From an uncultured Clostridium sp. (lineage in GTDB: Bacteria; Bacillota; Clostridia; Lachnospirales; Lachnospiraceae): a DNA stretch of 26,403 nt. The stretch spans positions 1 through 26,403 of the forward strand of contig URFM01000049.1 of the NCBI GenBank assembly GCA_900547035.1, given 5' to 3'. A program made the translations under genes and the position numbers. How positions within the stretch are numbered: the stretch's first letter is position 1; each line of letters begins with the position of its first letter. Shown piece by piece: positions 8,614 through 17,247 of this stretch. Under the pieces are notes generated by a model. It did no database searches. It had not been told where the DNA came from and saw nothing but the letters and a program-made list of their open reading frames with translations.

Positions 8614-8760
8614 GTAACCGTTCAGGACGGCGGGAAAACGAGGGCAAAAACAGGCGTTAAGCTTGCTTATAAGCATGTTTTTGTCATCGTTTTCACATCG
8701 GATGGACATCCGATGCTTCTTGTCCGGCTTTAGCCGGGCAAGAAGATGAGCCGTCCTGAA
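8614..8760. repeat. Nested inverted-repeat (cloverleaf-like) intergenic element
   Basis: Perfect 11-bp terminal inverted repeats (TTCAGGACGGC at 8621-8631; GCCGTCCTGAA at 8750-8760) enclose three further stem-loops. These are 8645-8652/8676-8683 (CAAAAACA/TGTTTTTG, itself containing the palindrome GCTTATAAGC at 8665-8674), 8696-8704/8707-8715 (CATCGGATG/CATCCGATG), and 8716-8729/8732-8745 (14 pairs with one mismatch). The left end, from GTAAC at 8614, resembles the palindrome after sigF. It could be a MITE-like mobile element or a structured RNA. No ORF is visible inside, and no target-site duplication is obvious. Confidence 0.7.
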
Positions 8761-8777
8761 TTGCGACATGTTTTTGA

Positions 8778-8809
8778 GGATTGCGGGAGCGCGAAGCGCG
8801 GAGCAATCC
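8778..8809. repeat. Intergenic hairpin with GCGC-GAA-GCGC core
   Basis: Arms GGATTGC (8778-8784) and GCAATCC (8803-8809) enclose an inner hairpin GCGC-GAA-GCGC (8789-8799). It lies between the cloverleaf-like element and the deacylase gene. There is no T-tract, so it is not a standard terminator. It resembles a small REP-type palindrome. Confidence 0.6.
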
Positions 8810-8852
8810 GGTATCATGGGAGAATGAAAGACAACACAAGGAGGACAAACCA

Positions 8853-9323
8853 ATGGCATTTGATGCTGCTAAAGAGTATTTGGAGAAAATCGGCCTGGGA
8901 GACCGGGTAAAGGAGTTTGACGTTTCCAGCGCCACCGTGGAGCTGGCGGCTCAGGCGGTTGGATGCGAGCCGGCCCACATTGCAAAGACCCTTTCCTTTC
9001 TGCTGGGGGATGAGGGCATCCTGATTGTGGCGACGGGGGACGCCAAGGTGGACAACCACAAATATAAAGAGACCTTTCACACCAAGGCCAAGATGATGAC
9101 GCCGGAACAGGCGGTGGAACTGGTGGGACACGCCGTAGGAGGCGTCTGCCCCTTTGGGATTAAGCCGGGAATCAAGGTGTACCTGGACGAGTCCTTAAAG
9201 CGTTTCGATATCGTATACCCTGCCTGCGGCAGCGCCAACAGCGCGGTGAAGCTGACGATTCCGGAGCTGGAGCGGGCCTCCGCCTGCGAGGGCTGGGTGG
9301 ATGTGTGCAAGGGATGGGAGTAA
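8853..9323 (+). CDS. YbaK/ProX-type aminoacyl-tRNA deacylase
   Basis: The protein has 156 residues and starts at ATG 8853 behind CAAGGAGGACAAACC. The longer upstream frame runs into the repeat region and lacks a ribosome site. It is a single YbaK/prolyl-tRNA-editing domain: SSATVELAAQAVGCEPAHIAKTLSFL includes the conserved lysine (K45), followed by VATGDAKVDNHK, VELVGHAVGGVCPFGI and YPACGSANSAVKLTIPELERA. The family hydrolyses mischarged tRNAs such as Cys-tRNA(Pro) or Ala-tRNA(Pro). Which substrate this one uses cannot be told from sequence alone. It is a free-standing trans-editing domain next to valS, but the valS leader has its own promoter, so the genes are probably not one operon. Confidence 0.9.
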   Translation: MAFDAAKEYLEKIGLGDRVKEFDVSSATVELAAQAVGCEPAHIAKTLSFLLGDEGILIVATGDAKVDNHKYKETFHTKAKMMTPEQAVELVGHAVGGVCPFGIKPGIKVYLDESLKRFDIVYPACGSANSAVKLTIPELERASACEGWVDVCKGWE

Positions 9324-9341
9324 AGAGAGCCTGAAATTCTC

Positions 9342-9370
9342 TTGACAAACGCCCGTCAAACCGATATGAT
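9342..9370 (+). promoter_or_regulatory. Sigma-A promoter of the valS T-box transcript
   Basis: TTGACA (9342-9347), a 17-base spacer, then TATGAT (9365-9370). Transcription would start near 9377, just before Stem I of the T-box leader, which is where it is expected. Confidence 0.85.
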
Positions 9371-9376
9371 GGTGAG

Positions 9377-9686
9377 TATCGAAAAAGGCTGTGAAGAAGA
9401 GGAGTACACCGCCGCCTCCCTCAGAGAGGACTGTCCGCAGGCTGAAAGGCAGTCCGGGAAAGGCGTCCGTGGAAGGTAGCTTCGGAGCCGGACCGCCCAG
9501 AAAGCCTGTGAGTCCTGAAAGAGCCCAGGCAGTAAGCGCTCCCGGACCGCCCCGTTAAAGGCGCAAATGAGGCCGGAAAGCCGCCGCATATGCGAAGCGG
9601 GAAATTTCCGGTGAAATAAGGTGGTACCGCGAGTCAATTCGCCCTTTGCAAAACCGGAAGCCGGATTTGCAGAGGGCTTATTTTTG
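9377..9686 (+). ncRNA. T-box leader of valS, valine specifier GUA
   Basis: This riboswitch-like leader senses uncharged tRNA(Val) and controls read-through into valS. The Stem I base is 9387-9396 (GGCTGTGAAG) paired with 9480-9489 (CTTCGGAGCC), 8 of 10 pairs. Just inside it the 5' strand has AGTA (9403-9406) and the 3' strand has GTA at 9476-9478, the normal place for the specifier codon. The T-box bulge AAGGTGGTACCGCG (9618-9631) contains TGGT (9622-9625), which pairs with the ACCA end of tRNA(Val). A terminator hairpin follows: GCCCTTTGCAAA ... TTTGCAGAGGGC with one wobble, ending in a T-tract at 9681-9685. Boundaries of the middle stems were not resolved. Confidence 0.93.
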
Positions 9687-9705
9687 TTACGAGCACTTAG
9701 CGCCT
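9686..9705. repeat. Partial copy of intergenic repeat module A
   Basis: GTTACGAGCACTTAGCGCCT begins at the end of the T-box terminator T-tract. It is identical to the left half of module A at 18526-18545. The right half is missing here. Confidence 0.75.
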
Positions 9706-9745
9706 GGCTTCCAAAACAAGACATTTGAAGAAGGAGACAAGGACC

Positions 9746-12388
9746 ATGAAGGAACTGGAAAAGACCTACAATCCGGCGGCCATTGAGGACCGTCTGTACC
9801 AGAAATGGCTGGACGGCCATTATTTCCACGCAAAAGTAGACAGGAGCAAAAAGCCCTTTACCATCGTAATGCCCCCACCAAACATCACGGGACAGCTGCA
9901 TATGGGCCACGCCCTGGACAACACCATGCAGGATATCCTGATTCGTTACAAGCGGATGCAGGGCTACGAGGCCCTGTGGCAGCCTGGCACGGACCACGCA
10001 GCCATCGCCACCGAGGTGAAGGTCATCGACAAGCTGAAGCAGGAGGGAATCTCCAAGGAGGACCTGGGCAGAGAGGGCTTCCTTCAGAAATGCTGGGAGT
10101 GGCGGGACGAGTACGGCACCCGCATCGTCAAGCAGCTGCACAAGCTGGGCTCCTCCGCCGACTGGGAGCGGGAGCGTTTTACCATGGACGAGGGCTGTTC
10201 TGACGCAGTGCTGGAGGTTTTTGTAAAGCTCTATGAGAAGGGCTACATTTACAAGGGATCCCGCATCATCAACTGGTGCCCCGTATGCCAGACCTCCATC
10301 TCCGATGCAGAGGTAGAGCATGTGGAGCAGGATGGATTTTTCTGGCATATCAACTATCCGGTGGTAGGAGAGCCCGGACGGTTTGTGGAGATTGCCACCA
10401 CCCGTCCGGAAACGCTTCTTGGCGATACAGCCGTGGCGGTGAATCCAAAGGATGAGCGCTACCAGGATCTGATCGGAAAGATGCTGAAGCTTCCCTTAAC
10501 GGACCGGGAGATTCCGGTGATTGCCGACGAGTATGTGGACATGGAGTTTGGGACCGGCTGCGTAAAGATTACCCCGGCTCACGACCCCAATGACTTCGAG
10601 GTAGGAAAGCGCCATGGCCTTGAGGAGATCGTGATCTTAAACGACGACGCCACCGTCAATGTGCCGGGCCCTTACTTCGGAATGGACCGCTATGAGGCCA
10701 GAAAGGCCATGGTGGAGGATTTAAAGGAGCAGGGACTTCTGGTTAAGGTAGTTCCCCACTCCCATAACGTGGGAACTCACGACCGCTGCAAGACCACGGT
10801 AGAGCCCATGGTGAAGCAGCAGTGGTTCGTGAAGATGGAGGAGATGGCAAAGCCCGCCATTGAGGCATTAAAGAGCGGGGAGCTGAAATTCGTTCCCGAA
10901 AACTACGGAAAAACCTATCTTCACTGGCTGGAGAACATCCGTGACTGGTGCATTTCCCGCCAGCTGTGGTGGGGACACCGGATTCCCGCTTACTATTGTG
11001 AGGAGTGCGGACACCTCCATGTGGCCAAGGCGAAGCCGGAAAAATGCGAGAAGTGCGGCTGCACCAGCTTAAAGCAGGATGAGGACACCCTGGATACCTG
11101 GTTCTCCTCCGCCCTGTGGCCCTTCTCTACGCTGGGATGGCCGAAGCAGACCGAGGATTTGGAGTATTTCTATCCTACCGATGTGCTGGTAACGGGATAT
11201 GATATCATTTTCTTCTGGGTTATCCGCATGGTATTTTCCGGAATTGAGCAGACGGGAAAATGCCCCTTCCACACGGTGCTGATTCACGGCCTGGTACGGG
11301 ATTCCCAGGGCAGAAAGATGAGCAAATCCCTTGGAAACGGCATCGACCCCCTGGAGGTTATCGACAAGTACGGCGCCGACGCCCTGCGCATGACCCTGAT
11401 TACCGGAAACGCCCCCGGAAACGACATGCGTTTCTACTGGGAGCGGGTGGAGAACAGCCGCAACTTTGCCAACAAGGTGTGGAACGCCTCACGGTTTATC
11501 ATGATGAACATTGAGAAGGCTCCGGACGTGTCCGGCGTGACCCTGGAGAGCCTGACCATGGCGGACCGGTGGATTCTTTCCAAGGTCAACGACCTGGCAA
11601 AGGATGTGACGGAGAATCTGGATAAGTACGAGCTGGGAATCGCCCTTCAGAAGGTTTATGACTTTATCTGGGAGGAGTTCTGCGACTGGTACATCGAGAT
11701 GGTAAAACCCAGGCTTTATGATGACGGGGATACCACCAAAGCGGCGGCCATCTGGACCTTAAAGACAGTCTTGATTAACGCCTTAAAGCTCCTGCATCCC
11801 TTTATGCCCTTTATCTCCGAGGAGATTTTCTGCAACCTCCAGGACGAGGAGGAGACCATCATGGTTTCCAGCTGGCCGGTTTACCGGGAGGAGTGGAGCT
11901 TCGCAGGAGAGGAGAAAGCTACGGAAGTGATTAAGGAAGCCGTCCGGGCGATCCGGGGCGTGCGCACCTCTATGAATGTGCCGCCCAGCAAGAAGGCTGC
12001 GGTCTACGTGGTTTCCGAGGACGGGGAGCTGAGAGATATTTTTGAGACCAGCAAAAACTTCTTTGCCACCCTGGGATACGCCTCCCATGTGACGGTCCAG
12101 GAGGACAAGACGGGAATTTCCGAGGATGCGGTTTCCGCTGTGATTCCCAAGGCGGCCATCTATATGCCCTTTGCGGACCTGGTGGACCTGGAAAAAGAGA
12201 TTGCCAGACTGAAGGCCGAGGAGAAACGGCTGGAGGGAGAGCTGAAACGTTCCAACGGCATGCTGAGCAATGAGAAATTCATCAGCAAGGCGCCTAAGGA
12301 CAAGATTGAGGCGGAGCGGGCCAAGCTGGAGAAATACACCCAGATGATGGAGCAGGTGAAGGCCCGTCTGGCCCAGCTGGAGAAATAA
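9746..12388 (+). CDS. valS: Valyl-tRNA synthetase
   Basis: Class I aminoacyl-tRNA synthetase that charges tRNA(Val). It has 880 residues, the usual length. The start at 9746 ([21 protein letters not shown]) follows AGAAGGAGAC; the TTG at 9725 overlaps that ribosome site and was rejected. [15 protein letters not shown] at ~43-57 carries the HIGH-type motif HMGH (52-55). The editing CP1 domain includes [19 protein letters not shown] is at 524-528, followed by the anticodon-binding domain and a C-terminal coiled-coil arm (~810-880, [19 protein letters not shown]). Expression is governed by the T-box leader just upstream, whose GUA specifier agrees with the product. Confidence 0.98.
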   Translation: MKELEKTYNPAAIEDRLYQKWLDGHYFHAKVDRSKKPFTIVMPPPNITGQLHMGHALDNTMQDILIRYKRMQGYEALWQPGTDHAAIATEVKVIDKLKQEGISKEDLGREGFLQKCWEWRDEYGTRIVKQLHKLGSSADWERERFTMDEGCSDAVLEVFVKLYEKGYIYKGSRIINWCPVCQTSISDAEVEHVEQDGFFWHINYPVVGEPGRFVEIATTRPETLLGDTAVAVNPKDERYQDLIGKMLKLPLTDREIPVIADEYVDMEFGTGCVKITPAHDPNDFEVGKRHGLEEIVILNDDATVNVPGPYFGMDRYEARKAMVEDLKEQGLLVKVVPHSHNVGTHDRCKTTVEPMVKQQWFVKMEEMAKPAIEALKSGELKFVPENYGKTYLHWLENIRDWCISRQLWWGHRIPAYYCEECGHLHVAKAKPEKCEKCGCTSLKQDEDTLDTWFSSALWPFSTLGWPKQTEDLEYFYPTDVLVTGYDIIFFWVIRMVFSGIEQTGKCPFHTVLIHGLVRDSQGRKMSKSLGNGIDPLEVIDKYGADALRMTLITGNAPGNDMRFYWERVENSRNFANKVWNASRFIMMNIEKAPDVSGVTLESLTMADRWILSKVNDLAKDVTENLDKYELGIALQKVYDFIWEEFCDWYIEMVKPRLYDDGDTTKAAAIWTLKTVLINALKLLHPFMPFISEEIFCNLQDEEETIMVSSWPVYREEWSFAGEEKATEVIKEAVRAIRGVRTSMNVPPSKKAAVYVVSEDGELRDIFETSKNFFATLGYASHVTVQEDKTGISEDAVSAVIPKAAIYMPFADLVDLEKEIARLKAEEKRLEGELKRSNGMLSNEKFISKAPKDKIEAERAKLEKYTQMMEQVKARLAQLEK

Positions 12389-12420
12389 AGGACGGAAATT
12401 GATACACGAGGATAAACGAC

Positions 12421-13359
12421 ATGAAACTGAAACAATCGCTGCTGCTGCTTTTGGCGGCAACTATCTGGGGAATCGCCTTTGTAGCCCAGAGCGCGGGGAT
12501 GGAGTATGTGGGCCCCTATACGTTTAACTGCATCCGCTCAATTTTAGGGGGCCTGGTGCTGATTCCGGTGATACTGGTGATGGACCGGGCAAAGGCGCGG
12601 GAGAAGGGGGAGGCGGGAAACCGCCCCTCCCCCGCCCGCAAAAGCCGGGAGCGGAAGGTACTCCTGACCGGAGGAGTCTGCTGCGGCGTGGCCCTCTGCC
12701 TGGCTTCCAACTTTCAGCAGCTGGGCATCCAGTACACCACGGTGGGAAAGGCCGGGTTTATCACGGCCTGCTATATTGTCATCGTGCCCTTTCTGGGACT
12801 GCTGTTCGGCAAAAAGGTCAGCGCCTTCGTCTGGGGGGCGGTGGTCCTGGCTGTGGCGGGCCTGTACCGGCTGTGCATGTCCGGCGGTGAGGGAATCGGG
12901 GGAATCAATCAGGGAGATTTGCTGGTTTTAGTCTGCGCCTTCCTGTTTTCCATCCATATTTTGGTCATTGACCATTTTTCTCCCCTGACCGACGGGGTAA
13001 AAATGTCCTGCATCCAGTTTTTTGTATCCGGGATACTTTCCGGGGTAGCCATGATGCTGTTTGAGGAGCCCAGGCTGGACGATATCCTGGCTGCGGCCCT
13101 GCCTATCCTGTACGCGGGGATTTTCTCCAGCGGAGTGGGATACACCCTGCAGATTGTGGGGCAGAAGGGGATGAACCCGACGGTGGCTTCCCTGATTTTA
13201 AGCCTGGAGTCCAGCATCTCCGTGCTGGCAGGCTGGGTCCTGTTAGGGCAGAGCATGAGCCTGCGGGAGCTTTCCGGCTGCGCATTGATGTTTGGAGCCA
13301 TTATCCTGGCGCAGATTCCGGCGCCCCAGAGGCGAAAAGAAAGGGCGGGGGAGGCGTAA
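12421..13359 (+). CDS. EamA/DMT-superfamily transporter
   Basis: The protein has 312 residues with about ten hydrophobic segments, forming the two EamA repeats. The first half contains LLLLAATIWGIAFVAQSAGMEYVGPYTFN and the typical NFQQLGIQYTTVGKAGFIT. The second half contains GDLLVLVCAFLFSIHILVIDHFSP and LQIVGQKGMNPTVASLILSLESSISVLAGWVLLGQ. A charged, Pro-rich loop at ~58-76 (KAREKGEAGNRPSPARKSRER) separates helices 2 and 3. The substrate is unknown; family members export amino acids, metabolites or drugs. It sits between valS and folC, 32 bases after the former, so it could ride on the T-box transcript. Confidence 0.9.
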   Translation: MKLKQSLLLLLAATIWGIAFVAQSAGMEYVGPYTFNCIRSILGGLVLIPVILVMDRAKAREKGEAGNRPSPARKSRERKVLLTGGVCCGVALCLASNFQQLGIQYTTVGKAGFITACYIVIVPFLGLLFGKKVSAFVWGAVVLAVAGLYRLCMSGGEGIGGINQGDLLVLVCAFLFSIHILVIDHFSPLTDGVKMSCIQFFVSGILSGVAMMLFEEPRLDDILAAALPILYAGIFSSGVGYTLQIVGQKGMNPTVASLILSLESSISVLAGWVLLGQSMSLRELSGCALMFGAIILAQIPAPQRRKERAGEA

Positions 13360-13442
13360 TCCGTCGAATCCCGTCCCCAATATGCGGTTGCGCCCGGGAG
13401 AAATTTGGGGTAAGATAACAGAAGGAGGAATGAGGCTTAGAC

Positions 13443-14795
13443 ATGAACGCCTGGGACTATATGGAAGGGATTCCTATGTGGGCCGGTAAGAAGCATTCCC
13501 TGGAGGAGATTGAGGATTTTCTGAAGGAATTGAAGGAACCTCAGAAGTCCTTCCAGGTGGTCCATGTGGCCGGCACCAACGGAAAGGGTTCGGTCTGCGC
13601 CTTTTTGACCTCGATTCTGAAGGAGGCGGGCTATTTTACCGGCACCTTCATTTCCCCACATCTGGAGCGGATTGAGGAGCGTTTCCTTCTGGACGGAAAC
13701 GTAATCGGGCAGGAGGATTTCCTCCAAAGCTTTCAGACGGTTTACGAAACGGCCAAAAAGCGGCAGGAGAGAGGACTTGGCCACCCATCCTATTTTGAGT
13801 TCCTGTTCTATATGGCGATGGTGCTGTTTGCGGGAAAGGGAGTGGAAATCGCGGTACTGGAGACCGGCATGGGCGGGCGGCTGGACGCCACCAATGTAAT
13901 CAAAAATCCCCTGGCCTGTGCCATTACTTCCATCAGCCTGGACCATACAAAATACCTGGGGGATACGATCGTACAGATTGCCGGGGAGAAGGCGGGCATC
14001 ATCAAGGCCGGGGTCCCGGTGGTGTACGACGGTACCGACCGGGAGGCGGCCCAGGTAATCCTTCGGCAGGCCCGGAGCCTGCAGGCGCCGGCAGAGATGG
14101 TGACGGAGGCGGACTATGTAAGGGAGGAGGCTGTTCCGGCAGGGAAAGCCGGACCGGACGGGACACAGGAGGGATTTTGGATACGGGAATGCTCCGGCGG
14201 TCCGGAGGGATTGCGCCTTTATGTTCCATTTTCAGCCCCCTATCAGGCCCAGAACGCCATGATTGCGGTGAAAACGGCCCGGCTTTTGAACGAACGGGGC
14301 CTGAGGATTTCCCCGGAGCAGATAGTCAAAGGAGTGGCGAAGGCCAGATGGCCGGGGCGGATGGAGCAGGCGGCAGATGGATTTTATCTGGACGGAGCTC
14401 ACAATCCGGGAGGAATCCGCGCCTTTGAGGAGGCGGCCTTTGAAATCATCGGGAGACGGGGAAAGAAGCCCTGCCTGCTCTTCGGGGTAATGGAGGACAA
14501 GGACTACCGGGAGATGGCGGCTCTTTTGTGCAGGAGGATTCCCTGGCAGGCCATCGGCCTGGTACACGGAAACAGCGCCAGAGGGGCGAGCCTGTCTTCC
14601 CTGAGAGAAGCCTTTGAGCCGGTGTACGGAGGACCGGTGTATGAGTTTTCATCGGCAGAAGAAGCGGTGGAGAACGTGAAGGGGATGTTTGGGGACAGCC
14701 TGGTATTCTGCGCGGGCTCCCTGTATCTAACCGGAGAATGGAAACAGGCTCTGTATAAGGCTAATGCGGATAAAGGAGTGAAAGCACATGATTGA
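13443..14795 (+). CDS. folC: Bifunctional folylpolyglutamate synthase/dihydrofolate synthase
   Basis: The protein has 450 residues, within the family range. ATP-dependent Mur-ligase-like enzyme adding glutamate to dihydropteroate and folates in the cytoplasm. The P-loop is VAGTNGKGSV (42-51), followed by FISPHLERIEERF, the metal-binding region LETGMGGRLDATN, ITSISLDHTKYLGDT (family His-Lys), GEKAGIIK and the C-terminal domain motif YLDGAHNPGG. There is no sign of damage. An insertion-like hydrophilic stretch (REEAVPAGKAGPDGTQEGF) lies near 225-245. It is downstream of valS as in many Firmicutes, with the EamA gene between. Confidence 0.96.
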   Translation: MNAWDYMEGIPMWAGKKHSLEEIEDFLKELKEPQKSFQVVHVAGTNGKGSVCAFLTSILKEAGYFTGTFISPHLERIEERFLLDGNVIGQEDFLQSFQTVYETAKKRQERGLGHPSYFEFLFYMAMVLFAGKGVEIAVLETGMGGRLDATNVIKNPLACAITSISLDHTKYLGDTIVQIAGEKAGIIKAGVPVVYDGTDREAAQVILRQARSLQAPAEMVTEADYVREEAVPAGKAGPDGTQEGFWIRECSGGPEGLRLYVPFSAPYQAQNAMIAVKTARLLNERGLRISPEQIVKGVAKARWPGRMEQAADGFYLDGAHNPGGIRAFEEAAFEIIGRRGKKPCLLFGVMEDKDYREMAALLCRRIPWQAIGLVHGNSARGASLSSLREAFEPVYGGPVYEFSSAEEAVENVKGMFGDSLVFCAGSLYLTGEWKQALYKANADKGVKAHD

Positions 14796-14928
14796 TTTTG
14801 AGGAAGAGATTGAGCGCTTCAAACCCAGTCTTGATATTGAAGAGGTGGAAGACGCCATTGTCAAAAGCGATTTGACGGATATGACGGATGTGATGATGGA
14901 GCTGATTAAAGAGATTAATGAAAAGTAG
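14788..14928 (+). CDS. Small acidic protein between folC and TPR gene
   Basis: This is a 46-residue ORF starting MIDFEEEIERFKPSLDIEEV and ending MELIKEINEK. The ribosome site TAAAGGAGTG precedes the ATG by 9 bases. The start overlaps the end of folC by 8 bases, and the next gene begins 10 bases after its stop, so it looks like a true member of the operon. It is very acidic, with about one third Asp/Glu, and is predicted to be helical. I do not recognise the family. A role as a small partner of the downstream TPR protein is speculation. Confidence 0.7.
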   Translation: MIDFEEEIERFKPSLDIEEVEDAIVKSDLTDMTDVMMELIKEINEK

Positions 14929-14938
14929 GTCGGTGACT

Positions 14939-16243
14939 ATGGATTATCAGAGGAGAAACGCCCAGATTGCCAACAGCTTTTACAACCTGGGACTGGAAAA
15001 GGCCAGGATGCGGGATTTGTCCGGGGCGGCCCATTCCCTGAAGGACAGCCTTCATTTTAATAAATATCAGACGGACGCCCGGAATCTGCTTGGCCTGATT
15101 TACTACGAAAGCGGAGAGGTGGCGGACGCTCTGGTCCAGTGGGTCATCAGCCTGAACCTGCAGCCGGAGAACAACCTGGCGGACCACTACCTAGATGAGA
15201 TTCAGAGAAAGCCGGGGCAGCTTGAGGTGGAGAGCCAGAATGTCAAGACCTTTAATCAGGCCCTGTGGCATGCGCAGAACGGCAGCGACGACCTGGCAAT
15301 CCTCCAGCTGGCCCGGGTGGTGGAGGAGAGGCCTCATTTTATCAAGGCCCATCTGCTTTTGGCTCTGCTCTACATGAGACGGGAGGACTACACCAAAGCT
15401 GGCCGCTCCCTGTACAAAATTCTGCAGATTGACAAGAGCAATTCCAAGGCCCTCTATTATATGTCCATTGTGAAGCAGAACACAGGACGGGCGGAGGCGG
15501 AGAAAAAGCGGATGACCAAGGCTTTTTCCCATAAGCAGATGGAGGACGACGATATCATTCTTCCGCCTACTTATAAGGAAAACACGGGAATCTCCATTGT
15601 GATTCATATTGTGATCGGCCTGGTTCTGGGAGTGGTGGCAGCCTATTTCCTGATTCTTCCCACCCGGATTTCGGATTTGAACCGGGTCCACAATGAGGAA
15701 CTGATTTCCTACAGCCAGCAGCTGAACAACGCCAACCAGCAGATTCAGGACCTGGAGAGCCAGAATCAGGAGATTCAGACTCAGGCGGATACGGTCCAGG
15801 CTCAGCTGGACGAGCTTCAGAGCGGAAACACCAGCATCATTGCCCAGTACAAGAGTCTGATTGGTGTGCTCCAGTCCTACCGGGCCGGAGATTTGGTTAC
15901 CGCCGCTTTAAGCTACGCCCAGGCGGATTTTTCACTTATTACCGATGAAGAAGTGCTGGCTGTGGTGAACGACGTTCAGACGGATATGACCTCCAACGTA
16001 TACCAGACTCTGGTTACCACAGGAGTGGAGCAGTGGAACGCGGGCAATACGGACCGGGCCATGGAGTGCTTCCAGGCAAGCCTGGCGCTTGTGCCGGACA
16101 ACCCGGAGGCCATGTACTATGTGGGGCGGCTCTATCAGGACGCCGGGGATACGGAAAACGCCAACGCCATGTTTGACCAGGTAGTTGGAAACTTCCCCGA
16201 TTCCGAATACGCCTCCAGAGCCCAGAGCGCCAGAGGCTATTAA
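14939..16243 (+). CDS. Membrane-anchored TPR/coiled-coil protein
   Basis: The protein has 434 residues. An N-terminal cytoplasmic TPR array occupies ~1-195 (NSFYNLGLEKARMRDLSGAAHSLKDSL; HLLLALLYMRREDYTKAGRSLYKIL). There is one membrane helix at ~215-238 (SIVIHIVIGLVLGVVAAYFL). A Gln/Asn-rich coiled coil follows (SQQLNNANQQIQDLESQNQE, ~255-285), and further TPR-like repeats lie at the C-terminus (GVEQWNAGNTDRAMECFQASLALVP; MYYVGRLYQDAGDTENANAMF). The C-terminal part is probably outside the cell. The start at 14939 is preferred over upstream in-frame codons because they lie in or against the preceding ORF. A terminator follows at 16294. Function unknown. Confidence 0.85.
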   Translation: MDYQRRNAQIANSFYNLGLEKARMRDLSGAAHSLKDSLHFNKYQTDARNLLGLIYYESGEVADALVQWVISLNLQPENNLADHYLDEIQRKPGQLEVESQNVKTFNQALWHAQNGSDDLAILQLARVVEERPHFIKAHLLLALLYMRREDYTKAGRSLYKILQIDKSNSKALYYMSIVKQNTGRAEAEKKRMTKAFSHKQMEDDDIILPPTYKENTGISIVIHIVIGLVLGVVAAYFLILPTRISDLNRVHNEELISYSQQLNNANQQIQDLESQNQEIQTQADTVQAQLDELQSGNTSIIAQYKSLIGVLQSYRAGDLVTAALSYAQADFSLITDEEVLAVVNDVQTDMTSNVYQTLVTTGVEQWNAGNTDRAMECFQASLALVPDNPEAMYYVGRLYQDAGDTENANAMFDQVVGNFPDSEYASRAQSARGY

Positions 16244-16293
16244 GGATTTTAAAGGAGCCGCAGCGGCTGCGGGAAATAAAGAGAAAAGATAAG

Positions 16294-16338
16294 AGACACT
16301 ACGAAAGATAGAACAACACTTTCGCAGTGTCTTTTTTT
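16294..16338 (+). terminator. Rho-independent terminator after the TPR gene
   Basis: Arms 16294-16307 (AGACACTACGAAAG) and 16319-16332 (CTTTCGCAGTGTCT) pair over 14 positions with one mismatch. A run of T follows (to 16338). It separates the valS-folC-TPR block from the spoIIA operon. Confidence 0.85.
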
Positions 16339-16436
16339 GTTGCGAACACTTGGCGAGGTCTTATCGAGCCTAGTACCCGGGGTTGTTACGAGCCCTTAGC
16401 GCCTTATCTTTAGGCGCTTACGTGCGATACATCCGG
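16339..16436. repeat. Intergenic repeat, module B then module A
   Basis: Module B (GAACACTTGGCGAGGTC ... GAGCCTAGTACCCGG, ~16344-16382) is followed by module A (TTGTTACGAGCCCTTAGCG ... TTTAGGCGCTTACGTGCG, ~16383-16428). Each is an imperfect palindrome. Nearly identical modules occur at 18526-18660. The copy begins directly after a terminator T-tract. Confidence 0.85.
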
Positions 16437-16458
16437 ATTACAGAAAGGGGATGAGAGA

Positions 16459-16812
16459 ATGAAAAATCAGACGTTTACATATGAGGCCAGAGGGCAGGTG
16501 CTGATTATCCACATGCCTAAGGAGCTGGACCATCACAACTGCAAAAATCTGCGTCTGGAGACGGATATTTTGATGGAAGAAAACTGCATCCGGCGGATTG
16601 TTTTTGACTTTTCAGCCACGGAGTTTATGGACTCTTCCGGCATCGGCGTTCTGCTGGGGCGCTACAAGCAGATGAAATCTTCCGGCGGCGAAGCCGTTTA
16701 CTGCCGTGCGGGAAAACAGGTCTCCCGCATCCTGCGGGTAGGCGGGCTGGAAAAGCTGCTAAAGGGATTTGAAAGCCTGGAGGAGGCGGTAGAAGAAAGG
16801 GAGGAAACATGA
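16459..16812 (+). CDS. spoIIAA: Anti-anti-sigma factor SpoIIAA
   Basis: A 117-residue STAS-domain protein. Dephosphorylated SpoIIAA binds the anti-sigma factor SpoIIAB in the forespore and frees sigma-F. ELDHHNCKNLRLETD matches the Bacillus ELDHH segment. FMDSSGIGVLLGRYKQM holds the regulatory serine, S59 here (S58 in B. subtilis). It is first in the classic three-gene order, and its stop overlaps the spoIIAB start (ATGA at 16809). ATG 16459 follows GAAAGGGGATGAGAGA. I could not find a convincing sigma-H promoter upstream; the space contains the repeat modules. Confidence 0.97.
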   Translation: MKNQTFTYEARGQVLIIHMPKELDHHNCKNLRLETDILMEENCIRRIVFDFSATEFMDSSGIGVLLGRYKQMKSSGGEAVYCRAGKQVSRILRVGGLEKLLKGFESLEEAVEEREET

Positions 16813-17243
16813 TGGGATGTCAGAACATGAAGCTGGAGTTTGAGGCCAGATCGGAAAATGAAGAGTTTGCCAGAGTGGTGACAGCGGTATTTATGAGCCG
16901 GCTGAATCCCACCCTGGAGGAGATTGACGATGTAAAAACAGCGGTGTCGGAGGCGGTTACCAACGCGGTGATTCATGGATATCAGGGGCAGGAAGGGAAA
17001 ATCTGCCTGGAACTTTCTGCTGAGGATGGAGAAAAGCGGCGTCTTTCCGTTTCTGTGAAAGATCAGGGAGTGGGAATCGCCGATATTAACCAGGCCATGG
17101 AACCCATGTTTACCACGGACCCATCCGGGGAGCGGTCCGGTATGGGATTTTCTTTTATGGAAGCCTTTATGGATCAGGTGAATGTAGAGTCAGAGCCGGG
17201 AAGAGGAACCAGCGTATTTATGATAAAATACATCGGCAGGTGA
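16809..17243 (+). CDS. spoIIAB: Anti-sigma F factor / SpoIIAA kinase SpoIIAB
   Basis: The protein has 144 residues and a GHKL/HATPase fold. It binds and inhibits sigma-F and phosphorylates SpoIIAA. The N box is VSEAVTNAVIHGY, the G1 box is VKDQGVGIADI and the G2-like loop is ERSGMGFSFMEAFMDQV. The ribosome site GAAAGGGAGGAAAC precedes ATG 16809. A second in-frame ATG at M7 (MKLEFEAR) would match the B. subtilis start more closely but has a weaker ribosome site. All family motifs look intact. Confidence 0.97.
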   Translation: MMGCQNMKLEFEARSENEEFARVVTAVFMSRLNPTLEEIDDVKTAVSEAVTNAVIHGYQGQEGKICLELSAEDGEKRRLSVSVKDQGVGIADINQAMEPMFTTDPSGERSGMGFSFMEAFMDQVNVESEPGRGTSVFMIKYIGR

Positions 17244-17247
17244 CGCT

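Noticed and set aside
9324..9342. AGAGA ... TCTCT stem after the tRNA deacylase gene as a terminator
   Set aside because: Five pairs and no T-tract; the right arm runs into the -35 box of the T-box promoter.
13372..13422. CCCCAA ... TTGGGG hairpin between the EamA gene and folC as a terminator
   Set aside because: Only six pairs with a long loop and no T-tract follows.
16383..16411. Possible spoIIA promoter TTGTTA-16-TATCTT
   Set aside because: It lies inside repeat module A and the same sequence recurs at 18617 without a gene behind it on that strand. Neither box is strong, and it does not fit the sigma-H consensus.
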